Assembly (NCBI GenBank): GCA_029259605.1
Contig: JAJDEV010000115.1
Span: 1 to 64,000, forward strand
Direction of reading: 5' to 3'
Source: Planctomycetota bacterium
Lineage (GTDB): Bacteria; Planctomycetota; UBA1135; GCA-002686595
Length of the DNA stretch: 64,000 nucleotides
This document shows positions 18,881 through 28,022 of this stretch, one piece after another; the first letter of the stretch is position 1; each line of letters opens with the position of its first letter. The notes under the pieces were generated by a model that was given only the letters and a program-made list of their open reading frames with translations, did no database searches and had not been told where the DNA came from. The translations under genes and the position numbers were made by a program.

Positions 18881-20989
18881 TCAGTCGCGCAGTTCGAACG
18901 CGCCTTCGGGCACTTCGACACCGAGCTCGAACCCCGTCGTCGTCGTGACGATCGCGCCGATGAGCGGGTTCGCCAGCACGGTCTCGGTGCGAAACGGCAG
19001 CTGCATGCCGGCGACGTCGCGGAAGTCGCCGTACGTCAGCCGCTGTCCGACGCGGCCCATCCCGTCGACGAAGGTCGTGCTCATCTCGCGCAGGACGCGG
19101 CCGCTCTCGGCGGCGACGAACAGCGTGCGCGCCGGTGCGGACGTGCCGCCCGTTCGAACCACGATGGCTTGGCCTTCCTCGAGCGTTTGGATGACCCGCG
19201 CGTCGGGATACCAGCGGCGCCAGTCTCCGAAGGCGACAAGCATGCCGTCGAAGCGCATGAGCTCGCTGCGGTCGGCGTCGAGCGTGGCGACCGGCTTGGC
19301 GGACGAGCTGGTGTGCGCGTGCTCGCCGTCGAACGCGACGCGTTCGGATTGATCCCCGGCGACCGTGTCGATGCGCCAACGGTTCGGCCACGCGACGGTC
19401 GTGCTCGTCTCGCCCGTGATGCCGAGCTTCTCGATCGTCAACGCGCCGGTGAAGCGCACCGGGCCGAGCGACTCGAACAGGTCGACGCGATGGAACGCCG
19501 CGACGCGCGCCGCGACGTCCTCGGCGCGCGGCAGGTCCGCGCCGGGCTCGAAGCGAAACTCGTGGTGATCGCCGATGCTGTAGCCGGTCACCGCGCCGTC
19601 GCCCGCGCGCTGGAAGGCGAGCACGATGCTCGGGTTCGGACGGAACTTCCATCTGTCGTCGCCGACGTAGGTGAGCGGTACGATGCCCTTGCCCAGGATC
19701 TCGAGCGCGAGGTCGTCGCCATCGCGGATGATGGCGCGGTACAGATCGCCTTCGCCTTCCCAGTAGTAGCCGAGGTAATCGTCGAACGGCGGCGCGACTT
19801 CGTTCGCGTCGAAGGGCGCGCCGAGGAACAGCGTCGCGAGCGCTTCCTCCACGCGCAGCCCGGTCGGGTTCTGCCGCGACTGCGTGAAGTAGAGCACCAT
19901 CGCGTCCTGCTCGGGGAAGACCCACGCGTGCGTGCCATCCGATCCGGTGTGCCCGAAGGCGACGACCTCGCGCTCGCCGTCGTGCTCGCGGGTCCACAGC
20001 TGCATGAGCGCGCCGTAGCTCGTGCTCAGTCCCGGAAGACCGGTCGCGCTCGGGAACGGGAACTCGCTCGGCGTGAGCGCCTTGCGCACGGAACGCGACG
20101 CGATCAGCCGGCCGTCCGGGCCGCGCCCCTTGCGCTCCCACATGCGCATGAAACGCGCGTAGTCCTCGAGCGTCGAGTAGAGCCCCTGCGAGCCGAGGAA
20201 GATCGGGAACAGCGGCGGCTCGTCGGGACCCCAGAAACGGGTCCACGCGCCGCGCGAGCCTGCGTACTTGACGAGCGCGCGCGAGCGCAGCGGGCTGTCC
20301 TCGGTCAGCACGCACGTGCTGTCTTGCATGCCGAGCGGATCGAGCACGCGCGTGCGCACGAACTCCGCGACCGGCATGCCGCTGACGACTTCGATCAACG
20401 CGGTGAGCGTGTCGGTGCCCTGGTCGCTGTAGGAGATGGCCGTGCCCGGCGCGAAGTCGAGCGCGTAGCCCGCGCCGAGCTCGGCCACGGCTCGGATGCT
20501 CTCGAGCGTGCGCGGATCCTTGCCGAGGATCAGCGACATCGGCAGTCCGCTCGTGTGCGTCAGCAAGTGCTCGATGGTGATGTCGCGCGAACCCTCGACA
20601 TCGAACGACGGCAGGTACCGCGCGACGGGGTCGTCGAGCGCGATCACCTTCTCGTCGATCAGCATCCAGATCGCCGCGCCGACGACCGGCTTCGTCATCG
20701 AGCGCACGCAGAAGACGCTGCCGACCTCCATCGGCTTCTGCGCCTCGCGATCGCCGAAGCCGTACGCCTCGTGCAGGATCGAACGCCCGTGCTCGAGCAC
20801 GAGCAGCTCGGCACCGACGACCTCGTCGTCATCGACGAGCTTCCGCACGAGCGCATCCAACGCAGCGAGCGCGTCCGGCGACACGCCTTCGGCGAGGGCG
20901 GTGGAGGCGGGGAACGGGTCGTCGCCGGCGACCTGCAGCGCGTGCGTTCCGGGCGCGAGCGTGGCGAGAAGAGCGAGGTGGAGTTTCAT
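18881..20989 (-). CDS. Secreted serine hydrolase (class C beta-lactamase family) with C-terminal beta domain
   Basis: The 702-aa product begins with a signal peptide (MKLHLALLATLAPGTHA), which is why I prefer the ATG at 20989 over the longer open frame. Residues about 30-380 are a beta-lactamase/penicillin-binding fold with the SxxK motif in RSMTKPV (catalytic Ser), a YSD triad in ISYSDQGTDTL where most family members have YxN, and HTGSDG in the third motif position. The C-terminal ~300 residues are beta-rich and look like two further domains, one comparable to lipoprotein-sorting-type folds. It is probably a periplasmic esterase or peptidase rather than an antibiotic-resistance enzyme. It lies directly upstream of the metalloprotease. 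Confidence 0.82.
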   Translation of the reverse strand: MKLHLALLATLAPGTHALQVAGDDPFPASTALAEGVSPDALAALDALVRKLVDDDEVVGAELLVLEHGRSILHEAYGFGDREAQKPMEVGSVFCVRSMTKPVVGAAIWMLIDEKVIALDDPVARYLPSFDVEGSRDITIEHLLTHTSGLPMSLILGKDPRTLESIRAVAELGAGYALDFAPGTAISYSDQGTDTLTALIEVVSGMPVAEFVRTRVLDPLGMQDSTCVLTEDSPLRSRALVKYAGSRGAWTRFWGPDEPPLFPIFLGSQGLYSTLEDYARFMRMWERKGRGPDGRLIASRSVRKALTPSEFPFPSATGLPGLSTSYGALMQLWTREHDGEREVVAFGHTGSDGTHAWVFPEQDAMVLYFTQSRQNPTGLRVEEALATLFLGAPFDANEVAPPFDDYLGYYWEGEGDLYRAIIRDGDDLALEILGKGIVPLTYVGDDRWKFRPNPSIVLAFQRAGDGAVTGYSIGDHHEFRFEPGADLPRAEDVAARVAAFHRVDLFESLGPVRFTGALTIEKLGITGETSTTVAWPNRWRIDTVAGDQSERVAFDGEHAHTSSSAKPVATLDADRSELMRFDGMLVAFGDWRRWYPDARVIQTLEEGQAIVVRTGGTSAPARTLFVAAESGRVLREMSTTFVDGMGRVGQRLTYGDFRDVAGMQLPFRTETVLANPLIGAIVTTTTGFELGVEVPEGAFELRD

Positions 20990-21091
20990 GCGAGGGAACG
21001 GGTCCGAGTCTGCGCGATACGAATTCGAGTCCACGGACACCTGCGCCGACCGCGCCGCTCGCGCCTCACGCATTCGCGCGATTCCGCGCCG

Positions 21092-21745
21092 CTAGTGGCG
21101 CTTCGTGCGATTCCTGGATGCGAACAGGCGCGGGTTCCTCACGACGAAGCCCCGGATCCAGCGCTCGACGAAACCGTCCCGATCGCCGCGACGCAGCGTG
21201 CGCCAACCGAGGATCGCGACCACGAGCGCGCCCACCGTGTCGACGATCAGGCCCCACATCGTGTCGACCAGCCCGCTCTTCTGCATGTTCATCCCGAAGG
21301 ACTGATCCATCGCGAACTCGAAGATCTCCCACAGCGCGCCGAGCCCGACCGAGAACACGAACGCGAAGAGCGCGACGAAGCCCGGCTTCAGGTGCATCTC
21401 GATGCGCTCGTGTTCGTTCAGCACGTGCACCAACAGGAAGCCGAGGATGCCGAGCAGGAATCCCGAGCCGGTGTGCAGCAGCGCGTCCCACCACCAGAAC
21501 CGGACGTAGTAGCCGTGCACCTCGCCCAGGAAGAGCGAGGCGTACACGAACGCCACCGCCATCAGCTCCATCTCCGCCGGCAGCCGGACGCGGAAGTGGC
21601 GCTCCAGCACGAGCGGAAGGAACGCGATGCCGGCGATCGTCGCCGTCGTCAGCGCCGGGAGCCAACGCCCCTGGATCGCGGCGAGCACGGCGCCCAGCAC
21701 GAGAATGAACTGCAGGATCAGAGTCGCGCGCTTGCTGAGAACCAT
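21092..21745 (-). CDS. DUF2238/YjdF-like integral membrane protein
   Basis: The 217-aa protein has about six hydrophobic helices, starting at residues 10-30 and ending near 185. It contains the conserved polar membrane motif LLHTGSGFLLGILGF and the segment GALWEIFEFAMDQ that mark the DUF2238 (YjdF) family. The function of this family is not established. The gene stands alone between a serine hydrolase and the BNR-repeat protein, all on the same strand. Confidence 0.75.
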   Translation of the reverse strand: MVLSKRATLILQFILVLGAVLAAIQGRWLPALTTATIAGIAFLPLVLERHFRVRLPAEMELMAVAFVYASLFLGEVHGYYVRFWWWDALLHTGSGFLLGILGFLLVHVLNEHERIEMHLKPGFVALFAFVFSVGLGALWEIFEFAMDQSFGMNMQKSGLVDTMWGLIVDTVGALVVAILGWRTLRRGDRDGFVERWIRGFVVRNPRLFASRNRTKRH

Positions 21746-21831
21746 CGGGGTTGCCGCGGAGGCCGGGGCAGCCTAGCACGAGCGCATTGGGCACCGGAGC
21801 GACGCGACCGTGCCGACGGCGCGCGCGGCGC

Positions 21832-23595
21832 TCAGAGTATCCAGAGCTCGAGCCCGCGCGACAGCGCGATGCCGCGTGTGGCGGCGGGATCGAAGACGGT
21901 CGCTTGGAAGTCGACCTGCTGGCCGATCAGCGACACGTCGTACGGAATCGCGCCCGCCACCGTCGCCGAGCCGGCGCCGGGTGCGCCAGCGGCTCCGCTC
22001 AGCGTCACGGCCACCGAACCCCACGGCGGGGCGACCAGGAGGGGCCCGAAGCGCGAGGCGATCGCCGCTCGCCCGGTGAAGCCGTAGACCAAGAGGCAGA
22101 GCGCTCCGCCGCGGCCGCCGGCGATGTCGATCACCGAGGTCGAGCCGATGGAGGCGGGCCCGGAACCCGCGAGTCGCGGCACGAGGCCGCCGGTTCCGGG
22201 CGTGCCCGCCTCGCCGTACCTCTGGTATCCGAGCGCCAAATTGAAGTAGACATCGGTTTTCGTGCCGCCGCGCACCTCGGTCCAAGCCACGTAGGTGGAC
22301 GAGGCGTCGTGGGCGATCTCCGGTCCGTCGGCGTTGGCGACGGGGGGGCTTCCGACGTTGAGCGGGACGCCGACGTCCAGCCACGTCGTGCCGCCGTCGA
22401 GGGAGCGGTTGAAGTAGATGCTGTTCTCCGAGTTGCGCGGATCGCTCCACACCGCGTGCACGTCGAGCCCCGCCGCGGCGAGCCGGACGCCGTCGGTGCT
22501 GATCGGCCCCGGAGGTCCTTGAATGTCCAGTTGGAACTCGTTCGCGAGCCACGTCGCGCCCTGATCGAGAGAGCGGTTGAAGTACACGTGGATGCTGCTG
22601 CTGCGGAACCCCACCCAGGCGGCGTAGACGCCGTCCGGCGTCGCGACGACCCGCGCGTCGAACGACGGGTTCGCGCCCGCCGGCGTGCCGACGTCGAGCC
22701 GCACATCGTTGGCGAGCCAGTTGTCGCCCGAGTCGAGCGAGCGGTTGCAGTAGATGTTCGCCGAGCCGGCGCGCTCGTCGCGCCACACCGCGAAGACCGA
22801 CGCGCCTTCCACGGTCACGCGCGCCTCGCGCGCGAAGTTGACGCCGTCGACGTCGAGCCGCGTCGGCGAGGAGAGCCAGGTCGTGCCTTCGTCGAGCGAG
22901 CGGTTGTAGACGACGGAGCTGGCGTCTCCGATGTCTTCGATCCACACGACGTGGACGCCAGAGGTCGACGCGGCGATCTCCGGCTGCGCCTCAGCCTCGC
23001 AGCCCGCGAAGCCGAGGTCCTTCTCGCTCGAGAGCCAGGTCGCACCCCCGTCGAGTGAGCGGTTGAGGTAGACCTGGTAGCACCCGGTGCGCAGATCGGA
23101 CCACGCGACCCAGACCGAGGATCCCACCGCGGCGAGAACGGGGGGGCTCACTTGCAACGTACCGGGAGCGATCCCCACGTTCAGCCGCGCAGCAGGGGAC
23201 CAGGTCGCGCCGGCGTCCAGCGAGCGGCTGAAGAAGACGTCGCCGCTCGACGGGCCGAACGTGCGCCACGTCACGTAGACCGACGATCCGACGGCCGCGA
23301 TCCGGCAGTCCAAACAGCGGACCGACCCGCTGTGGACCGGGACGTCGGACGGCAGCCACGTCGACCCGCCGTTCCGCGAGCGGTTGACGCGCACGTCGGT
23401 GGGCCCCTCGATCCAGGCCACGTACACGTTCTCTCCCGCGGCCGCGATCTGCAGCGCGCTCGAGACCGACGCGCCCACCGCGGTCGACGTGTCGAGCCGC
23501 ACGTCGGGCTTCTTCTGCGCGCGGACAAGAGGAGCGAGCGAAGCGACGAAGGCGAGCGCGAGCGCTGCTCGCCGGACACACAAGATGGAGCCCAT
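21832..23595 (-). CDS. Secreted sialidase-like (BNR/Asp-box repeat) protein
   Basis: The 587-aa protein has a signal peptide (residues 1-25, ending VRAQ). About seven or eight Asp-box repeats follow, each close to N-R-S-L-D-x-G-A/T-T-W-L and spaced 55-65 residues apart, alternating with strands such as VYVAWIEG and VHAVWSD. This is the propeller of the sialidase/exo-alpha-sialidase superfamily. I do not see the arginine triad expected of a true sialidase, so a carbohydrate-binding or structural role is as likely. The last ~130 residues form a separate beta-rich C-terminal domain. The start at 23595 is fixed by the signal peptide. Confidence 0.8.
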   Translation of the reverse strand: MGSILCVRRAALALAFVASLAPLVRAQKKPDVRLDTSTAVGASVSSALQIAAAGENVYVAWIEGPTDVRVNRSRNGGSTWLPSDVPVHSGSVRCLDCRIAAVGSSVYVTWRTFGPSSGDVFFSRSLDAGATWSPAARLNVGIAPGTLQVSPPVLAAVGSSVWVAWSDLRTGCYQVYLNRSLDGGATWLSSEKDLGFAGCEAEAQPEIAASTSGVHVVWIEDIGDASSVVYNRSLDEGTTWLSSPTRLDVDGVNFAREARVTVEGASVFAVWRDERAGSANIYCNRSLDSGDNWLANDVRLDVGTPAGANPSFDARVVATPDGVYAAWVGFRSSSIHVYFNRSLDQGATWLANEFQLDIQGPPGPISTDGVRLAAAGLDVHAVWSDPRNSENSIYFNRSLDGGTTWLDVGVPLNVGSPPVANADGPEIAHDASSTYVAWTEVRGGTKTDVYFNLALGYQRYGEAGTPGTGGLVPRLAGSGPASIGSTSVIDIAGGRGGALCLLVYGFTGRAAIASRFGPLLVAPPWGSVAVTLSGAAGAPGAGSATVAGAIPYDVSLIGQQVDFQATVFDPAATRGIALSRGLELWIL

Positions 23596-23726
23596 AGGCT
23601 TTCCTCTCTGTTCCGAGCCCCGGCGGCGTGCCGAGCGATCCAACGCTAAGGCAGGTCCGTGGAATCCGTCAACGGGGATTCGGGCCACGCCCGCGCACGC
23701 GGTCCGGAGTTCGGCGCCCGGGGCAC

Positions 23727-26330
23727 CTACTTCGGTGGCGCCCACCGTTCGAGCGGCCGCGCCGGCCGCGCGCCGATGTTGAAGTCGCGGAAGGCCGGGT
23801 GCTCGTTCACGCGCGCCGATGCGCGCGACTGGCCGGCGGTGTCGTAGAAGCTGCCGCCGCGCGTCACGCGGTCGCGGGCGTCTTCGTCGGCGCACACGGG
23901 GTCGACGCGCGGGCTGCGCTGGTAGTAGGACCTGTCGTAGCGATCGCGGCACCACTCGGCGACGTTGCCGACGACGCCGTGGAGTCCGAACGGGTTCGGT
24001 GCGAGCGCGTCCACCGGCGCCGATCCCGCGAAGCCGTCGTCGTAGTCGGTCCAGGCGAGCGAACGGGCCCAGTCCATGTCGGCGCGCTGCGCGGCGAGGT
24101 CCTTCAGGTTGGCGGCGACCGGCGTGGCGAGGGACTCCGGCTCGACGCCCGTCCACCACGGCGTGCTCGTCCCGGCGCGCGCCGCGTACTCCCACTGCGC
24201 TTCCGACGGGAGCGTCAGTCCCCACTGGCGGAACACGCGCGCGAAGACGAACCACTCGACGCTCTCGACCGGGTTCGTGAGCGTGATGTGCAGCTCGCGG
24301 TTCCGGTACTCCTCGGAGTAGAAGCTCGGGTTCGAGCCGGTCAGTCGCAGCCACTGCGCCTGCGTGAGTTCGTACTTCGAGAGGAAGAACGGCGACACGT
24401 CGACCTCGTGCACCGGCGCCTCCTCGACGGCGGCCTCGGCGTTGTAGTTCTCCGCCGCCGCGTCCGCGGACTGCGCGCCCATCCGGAAGCTGCCGCCCGG
24501 AATCAGCACGAAGACGATCCCCGACGCGTCTTCCATCGTCCAGCGATCGTCGTCCGAGCGCGCGGGCGCGTCGCCGGTCGGACGATGCAGAAACTCCCAC
24601 AGGCCGCTGCGCTCGTCGCGCCCGAGCGGAACCAGATCGACCTGCGGCGCGATCACGAGGCCCGCGTAGCGCGGACACTCGTCGACGTCGGCGATCGAGC
24701 GCGCGGCTTCCTCCCAACGCCGGCGATGCGCCTCGTCGCGCGCGCTTCCCTCCGCCGCCCAAGCGCGGCGCCGCGCCACACCCCAGCCGACGTCGGTCGA
24801 CAGACCGTGAACCGGGCCGTGTTCGGGGTCGGCGAAGGCGCGGATCTCGGCGATGAGCTTCACGAGCTGGCCGTGCCACCAGCGCTCCTCGTCGGTGGCG
24901 AACTCCCAGCGCGCGGCGTCCGCGCTCCCCACGCGCCGGCCGCGCGCTTCGAGTTCGGCCAGTCGAGCGAGGTGTCCCGGGTCGTCGTCGCGCGGCTGCA
25001 AACCGGCGACGAGGTCGTCGGCCGCGCGCAGCCAAGCGTCGAGTTCGGGCAAGCGCTCGGCGCGCGGCGGCCACAGCGCGTCCGCCTCGGTGCGCAGGTC
25101 CTCGAGCTCCTGGAACGCGGAGAGGCGCAGCACCTTGTCGCGCTCGGCGCGCGCTTCCTCGCGGCGAATCTTCTCCGCGGCGAGGCCGGCGATCAGCGCG
25201 AGCACGACCGCCGACGCCGCGACGACCTGGATCCGATTGCGCCGGACGTAGCGCGCGAGCCGGAAGCGCCACGTCTCGCGCCGCGCGAGGATCGGCCTTC
25301 GATCGAGCCAGCGCTCGAGGTCGTTCGCCAGCTCGCGCACGCTCGCGTAGCGCCGCTCCGGCTCCTTGCGCAGCGCCATCAGGACGATCGTGTCGAGCGC
25401 CGCGTCGATGCGCGGGTTCGTCGGCGCCTCCTCGCAAACGACGCGCTCGATCTCGACCGACGTCCCGGTCTCGAAGCGATAGGGACGCGCGCCGGCGAGC
25501 AGTTCGTAGAGCAGGATCCCTAGCGCGTACACGTCGGTCGCGACCGAGACGCGCTCGCCGCGCACCTGCTCGGGGCTGGCGTAGGCTGGCGTCATCAGGC
25601 GGCGGTCGGTGGCGGTGACGTCGACCAGGGCCGCGTCGCCCTGGACGCCGACGAGCTTCGCGATGCCGAAGTCCACCAGCTTCGGGCGCCCCTCGCGCGT
25701 GACCAGCACGTTCGACGGCTTCAGGTCGCGGTGCACGACGCCGATCTCGTGCGCGTGCTGGACCGCGGCGCACACCTCGATCAAGAGGCGCACGCGCGCC
25801 GCGCGGTCGAGCCCGCGTTCGGTGCAGTGGCGATCGATCGGGACGCCTTCGACGAGCTCCATGACGAGGAACGGCCGTCCGTCGTCGGTCGTTCCGGCGT
25901 CGTGCAGTCGCGCGATACCCGGGTGGACGAGGTCGGCCAGGACTTCGCGTTCGATGCGGAAGCGCTCGAGGATGTCGTCGGTGTCGAGGCCGCGGCGCAG
26001 GACCTTGATCGCGACCAGTCCTTCGCTCTCGTCATCGGCCTGGACGGCGAGGTAGACCGTGCCCATCCCGCCGCGACCGAGCACGCCTTCGATCCGGTAC
26101 GGGCCGGTCAGGCGCGGATAGTCCGAGCTCGACGGAGGCGACACGCGCTGCGGTTCGAGCGACCGGTCCTCGCTGCGATCCCTTTGCAGGAGCGCGAGCA
26201 CCTCGTCGCGCAGCTCGTCGTCCGCGCCCGCGACGCGCTCGACGAACGCCTGCCGCTCGCGCGGGGGAACGGAGAGGCTGCGTTCGAACACCTCCTTGAT
26301 CGCGTTCCAGCGCTCGCCGTCCATCTGCAT
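23727..26330 (-). CDS. Ser/Thr protein kinase fused to a SUMF1 (formylglycine-enzyme-like) domain
   Basis: The 867-aa protein has a eukaryotic-type kinase at residues about 75-340: glycine loop GRGGMGTVY, VAIKVLR with the catalytic Lys, HRDLKPSN in the catalytic loop and DFGIAK at the Mg site. A single membrane helix lies near 385-405, and a helical linker follows. Residues about 600-860 form a SUMF1/FGE-sulfatase-modifying fold (VLIPGGSFRMGAQ, TQAQWLRLTGSNP, GVVGNVAEWCRDRY). The kinase therefore faces the cytoplasm and the SUMF1-like sensor or lectin-like domain the outside. The ATG at 26330 overlaps the stop of the upstream ECF sigma gene (TGATG), so the two are translationally coupled and probably function together. 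Confidence 0.92.
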   Translation of the reverse strand: MQMDGERWNAIKEVFERSLSVPPRERQAFVERVAGADDELRDEVLALLQRDRSEDRSLEPQRVSPPSSSDYPRLTGPYRIEGVLGRGGMGTVYLAVQADDESEGLVAIKVLRRGLDTDDILERFRIEREVLADLVHPGIARLHDAGTTDDGRPFLVMELVEGVPIDRHCTERGLDRAARVRLLIEVCAAVQHAHEIGVVHRDLKPSNVLVTREGRPKLVDFGIAKLVGVQGDAALVDVTATDRRLMTPAYASPEQVRGERVSVATDVYALGILLYELLAGARPYRFETGTSVEIERVVCEEAPTNPRIDAALDTIVLMALRKEPERRYASVRELANDLERWLDRRPILARRETWRFRLARYVRRNRIQVVAASAVVLALIAGLAAEKIRREEARAERDKVLRLSAFQELEDLRTEADALWPPRAERLPELDAWLRAADDLVAGLQPRDDDPGHLARLAELEARGRRVGSADAARWEFATDEERWWHGQLVKLIAEIRAFADPEHGPVHGLSTDVGWGVARRRAWAAEGSARDEAHRRRWEEAARSIADVDECPRYAGLVIAPQVDLVPLGRDERSGLWEFLHRPTGDAPARSDDDRWTMEDASGIVFVLIPGGSFRMGAQSADAAAENYNAEAAVEEAPVHEVDVSPFFLSKYELTQAQWLRLTGSNPSFYSEEYRNRELHITLTNPVESVEWFVFARVFRQWGLTLPSEAQWEYAARAGTSTPWWTGVEPESLATPVAANLKDLAAQRADMDWARSLAWTDYDDGFAGSAPVDALAPNPFGLHGVVGNVAEWCRDRYDRSYYQRSPRVDPVCADEDARDRVTRGGSFYDTAGQSRASARVNEHPAFRDFNIGARPARPLERWAPPK

Positions 26331-26896
26331 CAGTCCTCGAGGTCGCGCAGCAGCCAGGCGCGCGCGAGCCGCCAGCGACGTTGCACGTGGGACACCGAGC
26401 AGTCGAGCGCGCGCGCCGTCTCCGCCAACTCGAGGCCGGCGAAGAAGCGCAGCTCGACGAGCTCGGCGAGCTCGGGGTCGAAGGCGCTCAGTCGTTCGAG
26501 CGCTTCGTGCAGTTCGAGCACGTCGGTGTGGCGCTGCTCGATCGCGCCGAGCAGGTCCTCGACGATCTCGGGCGCGAGCTCGACGCGTTGGCCACGCTTG
26601 ACCGCGCGCCGCTTGCGCGCGTGATCGACGAGGACGCGCCGCATCGCGCGCGCCGCCGTGTGCACGAAGTGGCGCCGATCCTGCCAGCGCGGCGCCTCGC
26701 CGACGGTGAGCCGCATCCAAGCCTCGCGCACGAGCGCCGTCGGCTGGAGCGTGTGCCCGGCGCGCTCACTCGAAAGGATCCCGCCGGCGAGCTCGCGCAG
26801 CTCGCCGTAGAGCGCCTCGAGCAGCTCCTCGCTCGCCGCCGCGTCTCCGTCCTCCACGCGCTGCAGCAGCCGCGCGGTCCGCTCCTGATCGTCCAA
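26330..26896 (-). CDS. ECF sigma factor of the planctomycete kinase-associated type (TIGR02999-like)
   Basis: The 188-aa ECF sigma factor has region 2 in ELLEALYGELRELAGGIL through FVHTAARAMRRVLVDHARKR, and region 4 in LVELRFFAGLELAETARAL and the following helix. I propose the TTG at 26896 as start: it has GAGGA about 9 bases upstream and gives the family's usual length and N-terminus (DDQERTARLL). An ATG at 26962 would add 22 residues. Its stop overlaps the kinase start. ECF factors of this kind are very often encoded next to Ser/Thr kinases in Planctomycetota, where phosphorylation is thought to control them; here that is inference. Confidence 0.85.
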   Translation of the reverse strand: MDDQERTARLLQRVEDGDAAASEELLEALYGELRELAGGILSSERAGHTLQPTALVREAWMRLTVGEAPRWQDRRHFVHTAARAMRRVLVDHARKRRAVKRGQRVELAPEIVEDLLGAIEQRHTDVLELHEALERLSAFDPELAELVELRFFAGLELAETARALDCSVSHVQRRWRLARAWLLRDLED

Positions 26897-26979
26897 TCGC
26901 GTTTTCCTCGGGATTCCTGACCGTCGGCTCCGCCCGTTTGCGCTCGGACCCTGCTCGCCCATCGCACCGGAGTCACGAC

Positions 26980-28011
26980 ATGAAGCAACAGCGTAGCGAA
27001 AGAACGAAGGCACGGATTCTGACGGCCGTGCTGCTCGCCCTGGGGACGTCCAGCGGCGCGGGTTGCGCCGGGGGCGGCGGTGGAGGAGGGGACGAGGACG
27101 CGTTCATCCCGTCGATGCTCGCGTTCTCGCTGGGGACGACGGGAGGAGGAGGCGCGCCGCTGACGGTCGAGTACGCGGGCGAGGACGTCGTGGTCGACAT
27201 GATGTTCGCGGGCATGTACGACGTCGACCGCGACGATTGGGCGACGGATCGGGCGACGACGTTCACGCTCGACACAGGCGTTGCGCGCTTCGGCGTGCTC
27301 GAGGTGAGCGTCCTGCTCGAACTCGCGGGCGCCGCCTGGGACCGCCCGCGGCGCGGCTCGCTCGAGGTGCGCCAAGCGTCGACCGGCGACGTCGTGACGA
27401 TCTCGGTGTCGTCGACCGTCGACGGCGTCGACGTGCACTTCGACGAGGACGGCGACGGCGTGAACGTGCTCGGTCCGTTCACCCACACGTGGGGCGAGTT
27501 GCTCGAGCTCTACTCGACGTCCGCGCAGGACGACGAGCGTATCGCGTCGCTCGCGTGGACGGTCGTCGAGCTCCTGCGCGAACGCTTCCTGATCGTCTTC
27601 GAGCTCTTCTACACGATCTTCGACCTGCAGGAGTTCCTCGAGGGCATCGGGCCGGAAGCCAACGTCGAGATCCCGAACGCCTGCGCCACCCTGCCCGGCT
27701 CGGGCACGATCGGCGACGGCATCTTCCGCTGGCACGACGACAACATGGACGGCCTGATCGACAGCGGCGACTCGTTCTCCGTGATCCTCACCGACTGCTG
27801 GGTCGACGCACCGGGTGACTTCGACCACGTGTACGACGGCACCTTCGAGCTGACCGGTTTCGTGTACGTCGAGCGCCCGTTCGAGACCGGCGCAACGGTC
27901 GACTTCGCGGCGCTGAACGACGAGGTGGTCGTGGACCTGGGCGGTGTGTTCACGGCCATCCCCGAACTCGAGACCGAGACGAGCGGCGGGGTGAGCGTGG
28001 GGTTCGAGTAG
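26980..28011 (+). CDS. Putative lipoprotein of unknown function
   Basis: The 343-aa protein starts at an ATG with GGAG 8 bases upstream. It carries a signal peptide with a lipobox-like SGAGC near residue 30, followed by a run of glycines that acts as a flexible linker. The rest is acidic and beta-rich; I recognise no domain. A segment near 150-170 (VDVHFDEDGDGVN) and another near 255 (HDDNMDGLIDSGDS) are Asp-rich and could bind calcium. It is divergent from the sigma/kinase pair and convergent with the SUMF1 protein at 28023. Confidence 0.6.
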   Translation: MKQQRSERTKARILTAVLLALGTSSGAGCAGGGGGGGDEDAFIPSMLAFSLGTTGGGGAPLTVEYAGEDVVVDMMFAGMYDVDRDDWATDRATTFTLDTGVARFGVLEVSVLLELAGAAWDRPRRGSLEVRQASTGDVVTISVSSTVDGVDVHFDEDGDGVNVLGPFTHTWGELLELYSTSAQDDERIASLAWTVVELLRERFLIVFELFYTIFDLQEFLEGIGPEANVEIPNACATLPGSGTIGDGIFRWHDDNMDGLIDSGDSFSVILTDCWVDAPGDFDHVYDGTFELTGFVYVERPFETGATVDFAALNDEVVVDLGGVFTAIPELETETSGGVSVGFE

Positions 28012-28022
28012 GGGCGAGCGCC

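Noticed and set aside
17480-22087. 1535-codon plus-strand open frame
   Set aside because: It lies antisense to the metalloprotease, serine hydrolase and membrane protein, has an Arg-rich composition and no domain; high GC keeps antisense frames open.
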